In this document: positions 8,491-18,354 of the stretch, piece by piece
How the letters are laid out: the number at the start of each line of letters is the position of its first letter
Position numbering within the stretch: the first letter of the stretch is position 1
NCBI GenBank assembly: GCA_002353525.1
Contig: DEJV01000004.1
Span: 9,292 to 73,291 of the forward strand
DNA: 64,000 nucleotides
Direction of reading: 5' to 3'
From: Prevotella sp. UBA2739
Lineage (GTDB): Bacteria > Bacteroidota > Bacteroidia > Bacteroidales > Bacteroidaceae
The notes under the pieces: model-generated
What the model was told of the DNA's origin: nothing
The model's input: only the letters and a program-made list of their open reading frames with translations
The model's database searches: none
Position numbers and translations under genes: made by a program

Positions 8491-9222
8491 ATGAAATTTA
8501 TAGGAATTATACCAGCCCGATACGCCTCGACGCGCTTTCCGGGCAAGCCATTGGCTATGCTGGGAGGAAAGCCTGTCATCCAGCGTGTGTACGAACAAGT
8601 GAAGGGCATTATGGACGAAGTATATGTAGCCACCGACGATGAGCGCATCTACCAGACGGTGGAGGCTTTCGGCGGAAATGTGGTCATGACCTCCAACAAG
8701 CATAAGAGTGGCACAGACCGCATTTGGGAAGCTTATGAGAAGATAGGCAGCCACTTCGACGTCATCGTCAACATTCAGGGCGACGAGCCGTTTATCCAGC
8801 GCTCGCAAATAGAGACCGTATGCCGTTGCTTCGAAGATGCCTCTACTCAGATAGCCACCCTCGGCATAGAGTTTAAAGACATGAAGGGCATTGAGAATCC
8901 CAACTCGCCGAAGATTGTGGTCGACAACAACAGCTATGCCATGTATTTCAGCCGTTCAGTGATTCCCTATTGTCGTGGTATTGACCGTAATGAGTGGCAC
9001 ACCCACTACCCTTATCTAAAGCACATTGGCCTGTATGCTTATCGCTCGGAAGTGCTGGCCGAGATTACCAAGTTGCCCCAGTCGTCGCTTGAGCTGGCCG
9101 AAAGTCTGGAGCAGCTCAGATGGTTGCAAAACGGGTATAAGATAAAGGTTGGACTGACCGATATCGAGACCATCGGCATCGACACGCCCGAAGACTTGCA
9201 GAAAGCCCAACTCTTGGTATAA
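8491..9222 (+). CDS. kdsB: 3-deoxy-manno-octulosonate cytidylyltransferase (CMP-KDO synthetase)
   Basis: KdsB activates KDO with CTP for lipid A-core assembly. The 243-residue protein opens with the nucleotide-binding motif IGIIPARYASTRFPGKPL, and contains VNIQGDEPF, the conserved SRSVIPYCR segment and ESLEQLRWL; all are diagnostic. The start at 8491 is chosen because it gives the canonical N-terminus and lies directly after the promoter; an upstream ATG at 8398 would precede the promoter. It is a single-gene unit ending before a repeat array and a bidirectional terminator. Confidence 0.96.
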   Translation: MKFIGIIPARYASTRFPGKPLAMLGGKPVIQRVYEQVKGIMDEVYVATDDERIYQTVEAFGGNVVMTSNKHKSGTDRIWEAYEKIGSHFDVIVNIQGDEPFIQRSQIETVCRCFEDASTQIATLGIEFKDMKGIENPNSPKIVVDNNSYAMYFSRSVIPYCRGIDRNEWHTHYPYLKHIGLYAYRSEVLAEITKLPQSSLELAESLEQLRWLQNGYKIKVGLTDIETIGIDTPEDLQKAQLLV

Positions 9223-9261
9223 TGAAGGCCGCCCTTAGCGTAGTTGAGACTTGCACATTGT

Positions 9262-9395
9262 GTAGATATGCCATATTCATGGCGTAAATAGGCTTTTTAG
9301 AATCGCTAAAATGCCTTTTGTAACTTTAGAGTAGCTTTCTACGATTCTAGAGTAGCCTTCTACGATTCTAAAGTAGCCTTCTACAATTCCAGTAT
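9262..9395. repeat. Array A: degenerate 21-22 bp tandem repeats
   Basis: Six to seven units follow kdsB. Taking the G of the GCC(T/C)TTT core as marker, it falls at 9270, 9292, 9313, 9334, 9355 and 9376, i.e. spacings of 22, 21, 21, 21, 21. The best units read AGTAGCCTTCTACGATTCTA. Each core can fold as GTAG-CCTT-CTAC. The same family recurs at 53931-54122. The rest of the 304-bp gap holds only the terminator. Confidence 0.85.
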
Positions 9396-9423
9396 AATCG
9401 TTTCGACGCAATATACTGATACA

Positions 9424-9465
9424 AAAAAATGCTGAGCCTCGTATTGAGTGAGCTCAGCATTTTTT
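9424..9465. terminator. Bidirectional terminator between kdsB and the DUF3078 gene
   Basis: A perfect 14-bp stem, AAAAAATGCTGAGC with GCTCAGCATTTTTT, and a 14-nt loop. It has T-runs in both directions and serves two convergent genes. Confidence 0.9.
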
Positions 9466-9526
9466 GTATTTAATCAATCTTCTCGCAACCCGTAGTCACG
9501 AGTTGTTGTTCACCGAGGGCTCGTCA

Positions 9527-10783
9527 TCAGAACGAATAGTTGAAGCCCAGCGAGAAGTACTCCTTAAACTGCCAGTAACCAAGGTCGCTGTCACGTACAT
9601 TGGCATCGTCGAAACGTGGGAAGAGGAACAGGTTGGCAGAGATGTATTTCGACACACGAAGGGCAAACGTATTCTCCCACTCCAGCTCAGCGCGGTGGTA
9701 GCTGGTGAATCCGTACAGACGTGTTTTCCAACTCACGTTCTCGTTGATTTTCCACTCCAGAGCAGCAGTAATCTGCGAACCGAAATCGATGAGCGTGTGC
9801 GAGTGCTTGTCGGTTTTCACACCAAAGCTAGAAGCCAATGCCCTGCGCGCCACATAGCGATAGTTTACCGCAATGGGCGAAAGGTTGATGGTTCCCGTCA
9901 GTTTGTTGTTCAGCCAGTTTACCTTGTAGTCCATACCGAGACCCACGTTGAAGTTGAATGGTGACATGAAGTCGGAGAATGTTTTCTCGTTGTTAGCCTT
10001 GAAACCACGCGAGAACTGGGTGTAGGCCAGCACCTGCAACGTGTAGTACCAATTCTTCGAAGCCTGCAGGCCCACCTTTCCGGTGTAACGAATCAGGTCT
10101 TCGTTGGCCTTGAACTTATGAATAGAGTCGGAACGCGAGGTGAGGAAGCCCAGTTTCATCTCGAGTTTGTTCTCCCACTTCCACTTCGACTTGTTGTCGT
10201 AGTTGGCCTCGAGCGTCAGCGAGCCAATGGCCGAGTAGGTGCTCTCACCACCTTTATACCAGTTGCCCGACACATAGTTTTGCATGAACTGCAGATTACC
10301 GTCGCCCTTGCGTGTCCAGAAGTTCGGTTTCTTCACATCGACCACCACCGTGTCCACCGGATCGGTTTCTACCGGCACGGGAGCCACCTTCTCGACCATG
10401 GCTATTTCCTGCTTTACAGGTGCCACAAACTCGTTGGTAATCTTGCCCGACGATTGTAAATTGTTTTCGGTAACCGTAACTAAATCAGGGCGATTTAAGT
10501 ATACATTCATCAATGTTTCGTCAATCTCTTTGCTTACAGCGTCTTGCGATTCAGAATCATTGAAGATGCTAAGATTGTTAGCTGCGATAGAATGATAAAA
10601 AGTTGTTGGAATAAACAGCCGGTAGAAACGGGCATCCACAACACCATTGTCATTGACAGGCAAGTTGGCAGGACTGTAGTTGGTTGTCGGTAGCAAACTC
10701 AACGCATGAGGAACAGCCAGTCGGGCATGAGCCGTGGCGAACAACATGGCCAGCGCCATGATAAAAGTAAATCGTTTTTCCAT
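9527..10783 (-). CDS. DUF3078 outer-membrane-type protein
   Basis: A 418-residue protein with a signal peptide (MEKRFTFIMALAMLFATAHA). Residues of about 20-150 are low in recognisable features; from FWTRKGDGNLQFMQNYVSGNWYKGGEST the DUF3078 domain begins and continues as alternating amphipathic strands to a terminal aromatic residue (SLGFNYSF), as in outer-membrane beta-barrels. DUF3078 proteins are widespread in Bacteroidetes and of unknown function. The last residue Phe is typical for barrel recognition by BamA. It stands alone, with its own TAnnTTTG element. Confidence 0.85.
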   Translation of the reverse strand: MEKRFTFIMALAMLFATAHARLAVPHALSLLPTTNYSPANLPVNDNGVVDARFYRLFIPTTFYHSIAANNLSIFNDSESQDAVSKEIDETLMNVYLNRPDLVTVTENNLQSSGKITNEFVAPVKQEIAMVEKVAPVPVETDPVDTVVVDVKKPNFWTRKGDGNLQFMQNYVSGNWYKGGESTYSAIGSLTLEANYDNKSKWKWENKLEMKLGFLTSRSDSIHKFKANEDLIRYTGKVGLQASKNWYYTLQVLAYTQFSRGFKANNEKTFSDFMSPFNFNVGLGMDYKVNWLNNKLTGTINLSPIAVNYRYVARRALASSFGVKTDKHSHTLIDFGSQITAALEWKINENVSWKTRLYGFTSYHRAELEWENTFALRVSKYISANLFLFPRFDDANVRDSDLGYWQFKEYFSLGFNYSF

Positions 10784-10804
10784 ATATTTGTGCTATTTTT
10801 CTTG

Positions 10805-10812
10805 CAAAGGTA
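10805..10812 (-). promoter_or_regulatory. -7 element for the DUF3078 gene
   Basis: TACCTTTG on the minus strand, 22 bp before the ATG at 10783. No clear -33 TTTG. Confidence 0.55.
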
Positions 10813-10855
10813 AGAATAATATCCGAATATTTTTTATTATCTCGGGGATTTTTTG

Positions 10856-10863
10856 TACTTTTG
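10856..10863 (+). promoter_or_regulatory. -7 element for yidC
   Basis: TACTTTTG, fitting TAnnTTTG, about 87 bp before the yidC ATG and divergent from the DUF3078 promoter. Confidence 0.5.
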
Positions 10864-10950
10864 CGCCTTGTATTAATAAAATATTAATAACTTGCCATAT
10901 TATTGTGACAGAAAAATCAAAGTAGTTTAAAAACATATTAATTTTAAGAA

Positions 10951-12837
10951 ATGGATAAAAACACGATTATCGGCTTTGTTCTGATTGCCGCCGTATTGAT
11001 TGGATTCAGTTGGTGGCAGCAGCCTTCGGCAGAGGAGATTGCCGCACAAAGAACTCAAGATTCTATAGCTCAAGTGGTGAAGGCTAAAGCCGAGCAAGAC
11101 AAGAAGGCTGCACAGGCAGCCAAAGAGGCCCAGGCTAAGGCTGCGGCCCAAAACGACTCAACTTCGGCATTCTTTACGGCCATGAAAGGTACGGCACAGA
11201 ACATCGTGCTGAAAAACAAAAAGGTTGAGCTGACGCTTTCCACCAAGGGAGGCACCATTGTGAAAGCCATCGTTAAAAACTTCAAGAACTATAAAGGCGA
11301 CCAGGACGTAACGCTGTTCGATGAGAAAGACCAGAGTCTGCGTTTCTTACTTGCCGGCAAGGAGACGAATATCATCACCAGCGACTTGTTCTTCACCCCA
11401 TCGAACGTCACCGACTCGACCGTCACGATGACTGCTGTTGCAGGAGAAGGTAAGCAACTGACACTGGACTACACCCTCGGCAAAGACTACATGCTGCACA
11501 TGAGCATGCAGGCACAAGGCATGAGCGGCATGTTCGCCCCCAACTACAGTCAGATGGATGTGGAGTGGAGCGACCGCTGCCGCCAGCAAGAGCGTGGTTT
11601 CAACTTCGAGAACCAGCGCTCGGCGCTGACCTACCATTTCACCGATGGAGGTACCAACTATCTGAACGAGCAGAAAGAGTATGTGGACAAGGAGATTGAC
11701 AAAGAGACTGACTGGGTGGCCTTCAAGAACCAGTACTTCTCGGCCGTAATGATCACCAAAGGTCACTTTGCCACCAACGCTCTCATGACCAGCATGCCGC
11801 TGGAGAAAGAGTCGAAATATCTGAAGCAGTATGCCGCCAAGCTGAAGACCCAGTTCGACCCCACCGGTCAGACTCCCTCGGAGTTTGAGTTCTATTATGG
11901 TCCCAACGACTTCCGTCTGTTGCAGGAGGTGGAGAAGCAAAGCACCTTCGGCAAAGAGCTTCAGATGGAGCGCCTGGTGTATCTGGGATGGCCACTCTTC
12001 CGCATCATCAACCGCTGGTTCACCATCTACGTGTTCGACTGGCTCACGTCATGGGGATTCTCTATGGGCATTGTGCTCATCCTCATCACCCTGCTGCTGA
12101 AGGTCATCACCTTCCCGCTGGTGAAGAAGAGCTACATGAGCTCTGCCAAGATGCGCGTGTTGAAACCTAAATTCGACGAGGCTACCAAGCAATTTGACAA
12201 ACCCGAAGACCAGATGCAGAAGCAGCAGGCCATGATGCAGATGTACTCGCAATATGGTGTCAGCCCGCTCGGAGGCTGTCTGCCTGCCCTCATCCAGATG
12301 CCTATCTGGATTGCCATGTTCAACTATGTGCCTAATGCCATTCAGTTGCGGGGCCAGAGTTTCTTGTGGATGAAAGACCTCTCTACCTACGACCCCATCA
12401 TCGAGTGGGGCAAGGACATCTGGCTCATTGGCGACCACCTCTCACTCACCTGTATCCTGTTCTGTGTGGCCAACGTGCTCTACTCATGGATGACCATGCG
12501 CCAGCAGAAAGACCAAATGGTGGGTCAGCAGGCCGAGCAAATGAAGATGATGCAATGGATGATGTATCTCATGCCGCTGATGTTCTTCTTCATCTTCAAT
12601 GAGTATTCGTCAGGTCTGAACTTCTATTACTTCATCTCGCTGTTCTTCTCGGCTGCCATCATGTGGACGCTGCGCAAGACTACCAACGACGAGAAACTGC
12701 TTGCCATTCTCGAGGCTAAGTATCAGGAGAACAAGAAGAATCCGAAGAAGCAAGGCGGACTGGCTGCCCGTCTGGAGGCCATGCAGAAACAAGCTGCCGA
12801 GCTGGAGCGTCAGCGACAAAACGGTTATAAAAAGTAA
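10951..12837 (+). CDS. yidC: Membrane protein insertase YidC
   Basis: YidC inserts and folds inner-membrane proteins with or without SecYEG. The 628-residue form has an N-terminal anchor (TIIGFVLIAAVLIGFSWW), a Gln/Ala/Lys-rich linker (about 35-75), the large periplasmic domain, and the conserved 60KD_IMP core with the five-helix bundle (for example FSMGIVLILITLLLKVITFPL, SPLGGCLPALIQMPIWIAMF). The C-terminus is basic, suited to ribosome contact. The length is normal for Gram-negative YidC. A DUF1846 gene follows after 20 bp. Confidence 0.97.
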   Translation: MDKNTIIGFVLIAAVLIGFSWWQQPSAEEIAAQRTQDSIAQVVKAKAEQDKKAAQAAKEAQAKAAAQNDSTSAFFTAMKGTAQNIVLKNKKVELTLSTKGGTIVKAIVKNFKNYKGDQDVTLFDEKDQSLRFLLAGKETNIITSDLFFTPSNVTDSTVTMTAVAGEGKQLTLDYTLGKDYMLHMSMQAQGMSGMFAPNYSQMDVEWSDRCRQQERGFNFENQRSALTYHFTDGGTNYLNEQKEYVDKEIDKETDWVAFKNQYFSAVMITKGHFATNALMTSMPLEKESKYLKQYAAKLKTQFDPTGQTPSEFEFYYGPNDFRLLQEVEKQSTFGKELQMERLVYLGWPLFRIINRWFTIYVFDWLTSWGFSMGIVLILITLLLKVITFPLVKKSYMSSAKMRVLKPKFDEATKQFDKPEDQMQKQQAMMQMYSQYGVSPLGGCLPALIQMPIWIAMFNYVPNAIQLRGQSFLWMKDLSTYDPIIEWGKDIWLIGDHLSLTCILFCVANVLYSWMTMRQQKDQMVGQQAEQMKMMQWMMYLMPLMFFFIFNEYSSGLNFYYFISLFFSAAIMWTLRKTTNDEKLLAILEAKYQENKKNPKKQGGLAARLEAMQKQAAELERQRQNGYKK

Positions 12838-12857
12838 TCATTGATTAGATTGAAGTT

Positions 12858-14321
12858 ATGAAAATAGGATTCGACAACGAGAAGTATCTCAAGATACAGT
12901 CGGAACACATCAGAGAGCGTATTGCCAAGTTCAACGGTAAGCTCTATCTGGAGCTCGGTGGCAAGCTTTTCGACGACCATCATGCCTCGCGTGTGCTGCC
13001 CGGTTTCAAGCCCGACTCGAAGTTGCGCATGTTTGCACAGTTGCGCGACCAGTTGGAAATCGTCATCGTGGTGAGTGCCGAGGACATAGAGAAGAACAAG
13101 ATACGTGCCGACCTGGGCATTACCTACGACGAGGATGTGTTGCGACTGCGCGAGGAGTTCATGAAGCGCGACTTCATGGTGGGATCGGTGGTCATCACCC
13201 ACTACGACGGACAACGTGCCGCCGACCAGTTCCGCCATCGTCTGGAGCGCATGGGCATCCGCTCGTACATCCACTACCCTATCGACGGCTATCCTCACAA
13301 CGTGGAGCTCATTGCCAGCGACAATGGATTTGGAAAGAACGACTATGTGGAAACCTCGCGCGAGCTGGTCATCGTAACCGCTCCCGGACCAGGCAGTGGC
13401 AAGATGGCCACCTGCCTGAGCCAGCTCTACAATGAGAATAAGCGTGGCATTCAGGCCGGCTACGCCAAGTTTGAGACATTCCCCGTGTGGAGCCTGCCCC
13501 TGAAGCATCCTGTTAACATTGCCTATGAGGCAGCTACGGCCGACCTGAACGATGTGAACATGATTGACCCGTTCCATTTGGAAGCCTACGACAAGATTGC
13601 CGTCAACTATAATCGCGACATTGAGATATTTCCCGTGCTCAACGCGCTGTTTGAGGGCATCTATGGCGAGAACCCCTATAAGTCGCCAACCGACATGGGT
13701 GTCAACATGATAGGATTCTGCATTAGCGACGATGAGGTGTGCTGCCAGGCCAGCCGCGAAGAAATCATCCGCCGCTACTACGATGCCACGAACAAAATGG
13801 CCGACGGTGCCGACAACGAGCGTGAGGTGAACAAGATTCTCATGCTCTTCAACCAGGCTAAAATCACCACGGCCTACAGGCGGGTCACCGTAGCAGCTAC
13901 AGCCAAACAAGAACTGACCGGCCACACGGCCGCTGCCATCGAACTGGAAGACGGCACCATCATCACCTCAAAGTCGAGTCCGCTGCTGGGGTGCAGTGCC
14001 GCGCTGTTGCTGAATGCCACCAAACACTTGGCTGGCATCGACCACGATGCGCGCTTGATTCCGCAAAGTCTGATAGAACCTGTACAAAAAACTAAAATAG
14101 AATATCTGGGTGGCAAGAACCCCCGCCTGCATACCGACGAGGTGCTGGTGGCGCTCAGCGTGCTCTCGAAAGACGACGAACTATGCCGTAGGGCACTCGA
14201 GCAGCTGCCAAAGCTACGTGGATGCCAGGTGCATAGCACCGTGATGCTGAGTGAGGTAGACCGCAAAATATTTAAGAAACTAGGATGCGGTCTCACATGC
14301 GATCCTGTAAGAAAAAAATAA
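12858..14321 (+). CDS. DUF1846 family protein
   Basis: A 487-residue cytosolic protein matching the DUF1846 family in length and in conserved stretches: MKIGFDNEKYLKIQSEHI at the start, LELGGKLFDDHHASRVLPGF, TAPGPGSGKMATCLSQLYNE (about 174-193) and KSSPLLGCSAALLLNATKHL. The GPGSGK stretch looks like a phosphate-binding loop, and a nucleotide-linked role is plausible. Structures of family members are known but no reaction is established to my knowledge. Probably co-transcribed with yidC, 20 bp upstream. Confidence 0.9.
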   Translation: MKIGFDNEKYLKIQSEHIRERIAKFNGKLYLELGGKLFDDHHASRVLPGFKPDSKLRMFAQLRDQLEIVIVVSAEDIEKNKIRADLGITYDEDVLRLREEFMKRDFMVGSVVITHYDGQRAADQFRHRLERMGIRSYIHYPIDGYPHNVELIASDNGFGKNDYVETSRELVIVTAPGPGSGKMATCLSQLYNENKRGIQAGYAKFETFPVWSLPLKHPVNIAYEAATADLNDVNMIDPFHLEAYDKIAVNYNRDIEIFPVLNALFEGIYGENPYKSPTDMGVNMIGFCISDDEVCCQASREEIIRRYYDATNKMADGADNEREVNKILMLFNQAKITTAYRRVTVAATAKQELTGHTAAAIELEDGTIITSKSSPLLGCSAALLLNATKHLAGIDHDARLIPQSLIEPVQKTKIEYLGGKNPRLHTDEVLVALSVLSKDDELCRRALEQLPKLRGCQVHSTVMLSEVDRKIFKKLGCGLTCDPVRKK

Positions 14322-14345
14322 AAATCAACGAATAACCTTATCATT

Positions 14346-16559
14346 ATGAAAAAAGCACTAACATTGATTGCTGCTGCCATGTTCATGCTAGGTGGTGGTA
14401 ATGCGCAAGCGCAAGAGACTATGAAAATAGGAAAACAAAACATCAGCGTGAAAGACAGGCGGATGACGCCCGAGGCGCTGTGGGCCATGGGGCGCATTAG
14501 CAGTTATGCTGCATCGCCCGACGGCAAGCACATTGTCTATCAAGTGGGATACTACAGCGTGAAAGAGAACAAGAGCCATCATGTGCTCTACATGATGAAT
14601 GCCGATGGTACCAATCAGCAACTGCTCACCAAGAGCAATAAAAACGAGACCGATGCCACATGGCTTTCTGCCGACAAACTTGCCTTTCTTTCGGGTGGTG
14701 AGATTTGGACTATGAACATAGACGGTTCGAACCGCCAGCAGGCATCACGCACCAATGGTGCCGTTGAGGGATATAAGTTCTCGCCCGACCAGAGCAAAGT
14801 CATCATTCTGAAGTCGATGCCCTTCCATGAGATTATCAAGAAGAACCCCGACGACCTGCCTAAGGCTACTGGCCGTCGTGTCACCGACCTGATGTATCGC
14901 CATTGGGACCACTACGTGGAAAGCATCATGCACCCCTTCGTTGCTGAGGTAAGCAACGCCAATGGCACCCTGGCCATCGCCAACACCATGACCGACATTC
15001 TTGAGGGAGAACCCTACGAGTGTCCCATGGAGCCATTCGGCGGCATTGAGCAACTGGACTGGAGCAAAGACTCTAAGCAGATTGCCTACACCTGCCGCAA
15101 GAAGACCGGACGCGAGTATAGCATCTCGACAGATTCTGACATTTATTTATATACAATTAGTACGCGCGAGACAACCAATCTCTGCAAGCCTGCCGGTTAC
15201 AAGGCACCAGCCTTCGACGCTACCAAGTCGCTGAAGAACCAGCCTGTGAATGCGCCTGAGAATTTGAAGAACAACGTGGGCTACGACCAAAATCCGAAGT
15301 TCTCGCCCAACGGAAGGTTCATCGCATGGAAAAGCATGGAGCGCGATGGCTATGAGGCCGACATTAACCGCCTCTGCGTCTACGAGCTGGCTACCGGTGT
15401 GAAACGCTATGTCAGCCAGGCGTTCGACTCCGACGTAGATGATTTTTGCTGGAGTGACAACAAGGATGCCCAGATTTACTTCATCGGTGTATGGCACGGA
15501 ACAGAGAATCTGTATGCCATCAACTGGAAAGGCGAACTGAAACAACTCACCAACGACTGGGCCGACTTTGGCAGCCTGCAGATGCTGAACGACGGTAAGC
15601 GCATCATTGCCGAGCGCCACAGTTTCCTGGCCAGCGCCGACTTGTATGTCATTACGCCAAACTTCAAAAAGACCGATATCACCAAACCACAGAAGAAGGG
15701 ACAGGGCACAACCGTTCAGCAAATCACCTTCGAGAACAAGCATATCTTCGATAAGCTCGACATGCCGAAGGTGCAGCAGCGCTGGGCAAAGACCACCGAT
15801 GGCAAGGAACTGCTATACTGGATTATTCTGCCACCAAACTTCGATGAGACAAAGAAGTATCCTACCCTGCTCTTCTGCGAGGGAGGTCCGCAGAGTCCTG
15901 TCAGCCAGTTCTGGAGCTACCGCTGGAACTTCATGATCATGGCCTCGCAAGGCTATGTGGTCATTGCCCCCAACCGTCGTGGCCTGCCTGGTTTCGGACA
16001 TGAATGGTGCGAGGCCATCTCGGGCGACTGGACCGGCCAGTGCATCCGCGACTATCTGTCGGCCATTGATGATGCCGCAGACAACCTGTCTTATGTGGAC
16101 CGCGACCGTATGGGTGCAGTGGGTGCCTCTTTCGGAGGTTTCTCTGTCTACTACCTGGCTGGTCACCACGACAAGCGCTTCAAGGCCTTTATTTCTCATG
16201 ACGGAGCATTCAACCTCGAGTCGATGTACACCGATACAGAGGAGAACTGGTTCTCCAACTGGGAATACGACGATGCCTACTGGAACAAGAACTTAACCGT
16301 AAATGCCAAGCGCACCTACGAGAATAGTCCGCACAGGTTTGTCAACAAGTGGGACACCCCCATCCTCTGCATTCATGGCGAGATGGACTATCGCATCAAT
16401 GCCAACCAGGGCATGGGCGCATTCAATGCAGCCCGCATGCGTGGCATTCCTGCCGAACTGCTCATCTTCCCCGATGAGAACCACTGGGTGCTGAAGCCCC
16501 AGAACGGTATACTCTGGCAGCGTACCTTCTTCAACTGGCTCGACCGTTGGCTGAAATAG
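14346..16559 (+). CDS. Periplasmic S9-family prolyl oligopeptidase/dipeptidyl peptidase
   Basis: A 737-residue secreted serine peptidase. A signal peptide (MKKALTLIAAAMFMLGGGNAQAQ) is followed by an N-terminal beta-propeller (TolB-like YASPDGKHIVYQ and later blades) and a C-terminal alpha/beta-hydrolase domain. The catalytic triad is visible: Ser595 in GASFGG, Asp681 in HGEMDYRI and His713 in DENHWV. This matches S9B/S9C peptidases that release dipeptides or small peptides, as in Bacteroidetes that feed on peptides. A peptide transporter lies at 19789-21315, but on a different transcript. Confidence 0.92.
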   Translation: MKKALTLIAAAMFMLGGGNAQAQETMKIGKQNISVKDRRMTPEALWAMGRISSYAASPDGKHIVYQVGYYSVKENKSHHVLYMMNADGTNQQLLTKSNKNETDATWLSADKLAFLSGGEIWTMNIDGSNRQQASRTNGAVEGYKFSPDQSKVIILKSMPFHEIIKKNPDDLPKATGRRVTDLMYRHWDHYVESIMHPFVAEVSNANGTLAIANTMTDILEGEPYECPMEPFGGIEQLDWSKDSKQIAYTCRKKTGREYSISTDSDIYLYTISTRETTNLCKPAGYKAPAFDATKSLKNQPVNAPENLKNNVGYDQNPKFSPNGRFIAWKSMERDGYEADINRLCVYELATGVKRYVSQAFDSDVDDFCWSDNKDAQIYFIGVWHGTENLYAINWKGELKQLTNDWADFGSLQMLNDGKRIIAERHSFLASADLYVITPNFKKTDITKPQKKGQGTTVQQITFENKHIFDKLDMPKVQQRWAKTTDGKELLYWIILPPNFDETKKYPTLLFCEGGPQSPVSQFWSYRWNFMIMASQGYVVIAPNRRGLPGFGHEWCEAISGDWTGQCIRDYLSAIDDAADNLSYVDRDRMGAVGASFGGFSVYYLAGHHDKRFKAFISHDGAFNLESMYTDTEENWFSNWEYDDAYWNKNLTVNAKRTYENSPHRFVNKWDTPILCIHGEMDYRINANQGMGAFNAARMRGIPAELLIFPDENHWVLKPQNGILWQRTFFNWLDRWLK

Positions 16560-16648
16560 TTACGTCGGCACGACCAAAGAAAAAGGCATTCATTTTATTT
16601 GATCATGAAATGATAAAACAACAACAATAAAGAAATAAAAACAAAACA

Positions 16649-18268
16649 ATGACACAAGCAATTCAAAAGACTCTGAGAGACTCGGCCGCCATGCGCTGGA
16701 CAGCTCTGCTGCTGCTGGCATTGGCCATGTTCTGTTCATACATCTTTATGGACATTCTCTCGCCCATCAAGGACCTCATGCAGGAAACCCGCGGATGGGA
16801 CTCTACGGCTTTCGGAACCATGCAGGGTTCGGAGGTTTTTCTTAACGTATTCGTATTCTTCCTTATCTTTGCAGGTATCATCCTCGACAAGATGGGCGTT
16901 CGTTTCACTGCCGTGCTCTCGGCTGCAGTGATGCTCATTGGTGCTATCATCAAGTGGTATGCCGTCAGTGAGAGCTTCATGGGTAGCGGACTCGAGACAT
17001 GGTTCAACAACAACCTTAACTACATTCCCCTTTTTGATGAGTTAGGCGTATCGCCTTTCTATAAGGGAATGCCTGCATCAGCCAAATTTGCTGCTTGCGG
17101 CTTTATGATTTTCGGTTGTGGCTGTGAAATGGCAGGTATCACCGTAAGTCGTGGAATTGTGAAGTGGTTCAAGGGTCGTGAGATGGCATTGGCCATGGGC
17201 TCTGAAATGGCCTTGGCACGTCTGGGTGTTGCCACCTGTATGATTTTCTCGCCCTTCTTTGCGAAGTTGGGTGGCCAGGTTAGCGTTACCCGTTCGGTTG
17301 CCTTTGGTGTAGTGCTGTTGTGCATCGCCCTGATCATGTGTATTGTTTATTTCTTCATGGATAAGAAACTGGACGAGCAGACTGGTGAGGCAGAAGAGAA
17401 AGACGATCCGTTCAAGATTTCAGATATCGGACAGATACTTACCAGCAGTGGATTCTGGTTGGTAGCCCTGTTGTGTGTGCTGTATTACTCGGCCATCTTC
17501 CCCTTCCAGAAGTACGCGGTGAACATGCTGCAGTGTAACCTGACACTGACCGAACCTGCCGCCGACTCGTTCTGGGCCAGCTCGAGTGTTACCATCGTTC
17601 AATACGTGATCATGCTTGTGGTTGCCGCAGCTGGATTTGCAAGTAACTTCCAGAAGATTAAGAGTCGCCAGTATGCATTGCTTGGAATCAGCATCGTTGC
17701 CTTGATTACTTATTGCTATATGGGCTACATGCGCCAGTCTGCTGAGTCAATCTTTGCAGTGTTCCCCTTGCTGGCAGTGCTGATTACACCTATTCTGGGC
17801 AGTTATGTAGACCACAAAGGAAAGGCAGCTTCTATGCTCGTGCTGGGTTCTTTACTGCTGATAGCATGTCACCTCACCTTTGCCTTCATCCTGCCCCTGT
17901 TCAAGGGCAGCGCCGTTGGAGGTATAGTTATTGCGTACGTCACCATTCTCGTGCTGGGATCTTCGTTCTCGCTGGTGCCTGCTTCGTTGTGGCCAAGCGT
18001 TCCAAAGCTGGTCGATGCCAAAGTCATTGGTTCAGCCTACGCACTGATCTTCTGGATTCAGAACATTGGTTTGTGGCTCTTCCCATTGCTCATTGGCAAG
18101 GTGCTCGACAGCACAAACCCAGGCGTTACCGACCCCACACAGTTCAACTATACCGCTCCTCTCGTTATGCTGGCCTCACTTGGCGTTGCAGCATTAGTAT
18201 TGGGACTGGTATTGAAAGTTGTCGACAAGAAGAAAGGTCTTGGTTTGGAAGAACCAAATATTAAGTAA
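16649..18268 (+). CDS. MFS transporter (MFSD1-like)
   Basis: A 539-residue integral membrane protein with about 12 hydrophobic segments and a typical MFS loop between helices 2 and 3 (ILDKMGVRFTA, a variant of the D-R-x-G-R motif). The large central cytoplasmic loop (MDKKLDEQTGEAEEKDDPFK) splits two six-helix halves. The overall shape recalls the MFSD1 group, recently linked to dipeptide export in animals, but the substrate here is not evident. It follows the S9 peptidase by 89 bp; peptide uptake would fit the context but is inference. Confidence 0.8.
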   Translation: MTQAIQKTLRDSAAMRWTALLLLALAMFCSYIFMDILSPIKDLMQETRGWDSTAFGTMQGSEVFLNVFVFFLIFAGIILDKMGVRFTAVLSAAVMLIGAIIKWYAVSESFMGSGLETWFNNNLNYIPLFDELGVSPFYKGMPASAKFAACGFMIFGCGCEMAGITVSRGIVKWFKGREMALAMGSEMALARLGVATCMIFSPFFAKLGGQVSVTRSVAFGVVLLCIALIMCIVYFFMDKKLDEQTGEAEEKDDPFKISDIGQILTSSGFWLVALLCVLYYSAIFPFQKYAVNMLQCNLTLTEPAADSFWASSSVTIVQYVIMLVVAAAGFASNFQKIKSRQYALLGISIVALITYCYMGYMRQSAESIFAVFPLLAVLITPILGSYVDHKGKAASMLVLGSLLLIACHLTFAFILPLFKGSAVGGIVIAYVTILVLGSSFSLVPASLWPSVPKLVDAKVIGSAYALIFWIQNIGLWLFPLLIGKVLDSTNPGVTDPTQFNYTAPLVMLASLGVAALVLGLVLKVVDKKKGLGLEEPNIK

Positions 18269-18291
18269 AATCCCGTTTACCATCAATACAC

Positions 18292-18334
18292 GAAAGAAGC
18301 AGCTACCATCGATTGTAGCTGCTTCTTTCTTTTC
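18292..18334. terminator. Bidirectional terminator after the MFS gene
   Basis: A perfect 15-bp stem (18292-18306 with 18315-18329) with an 8-nt loop, followed on the plus strand by a T-rich stretch. It lies between two convergent transporter genes. Confidence 0.85.
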
Positions 18335-18354
18335 AGCAACATATACTGAATAAT

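Noticed and set aside
9262..9395. CRISPR array
   Set aside because: Repeat units abut one another without unique spacers, units are degenerate, and no cas genes lie nearby. The same holds for the arrays at 38443 and 53931.
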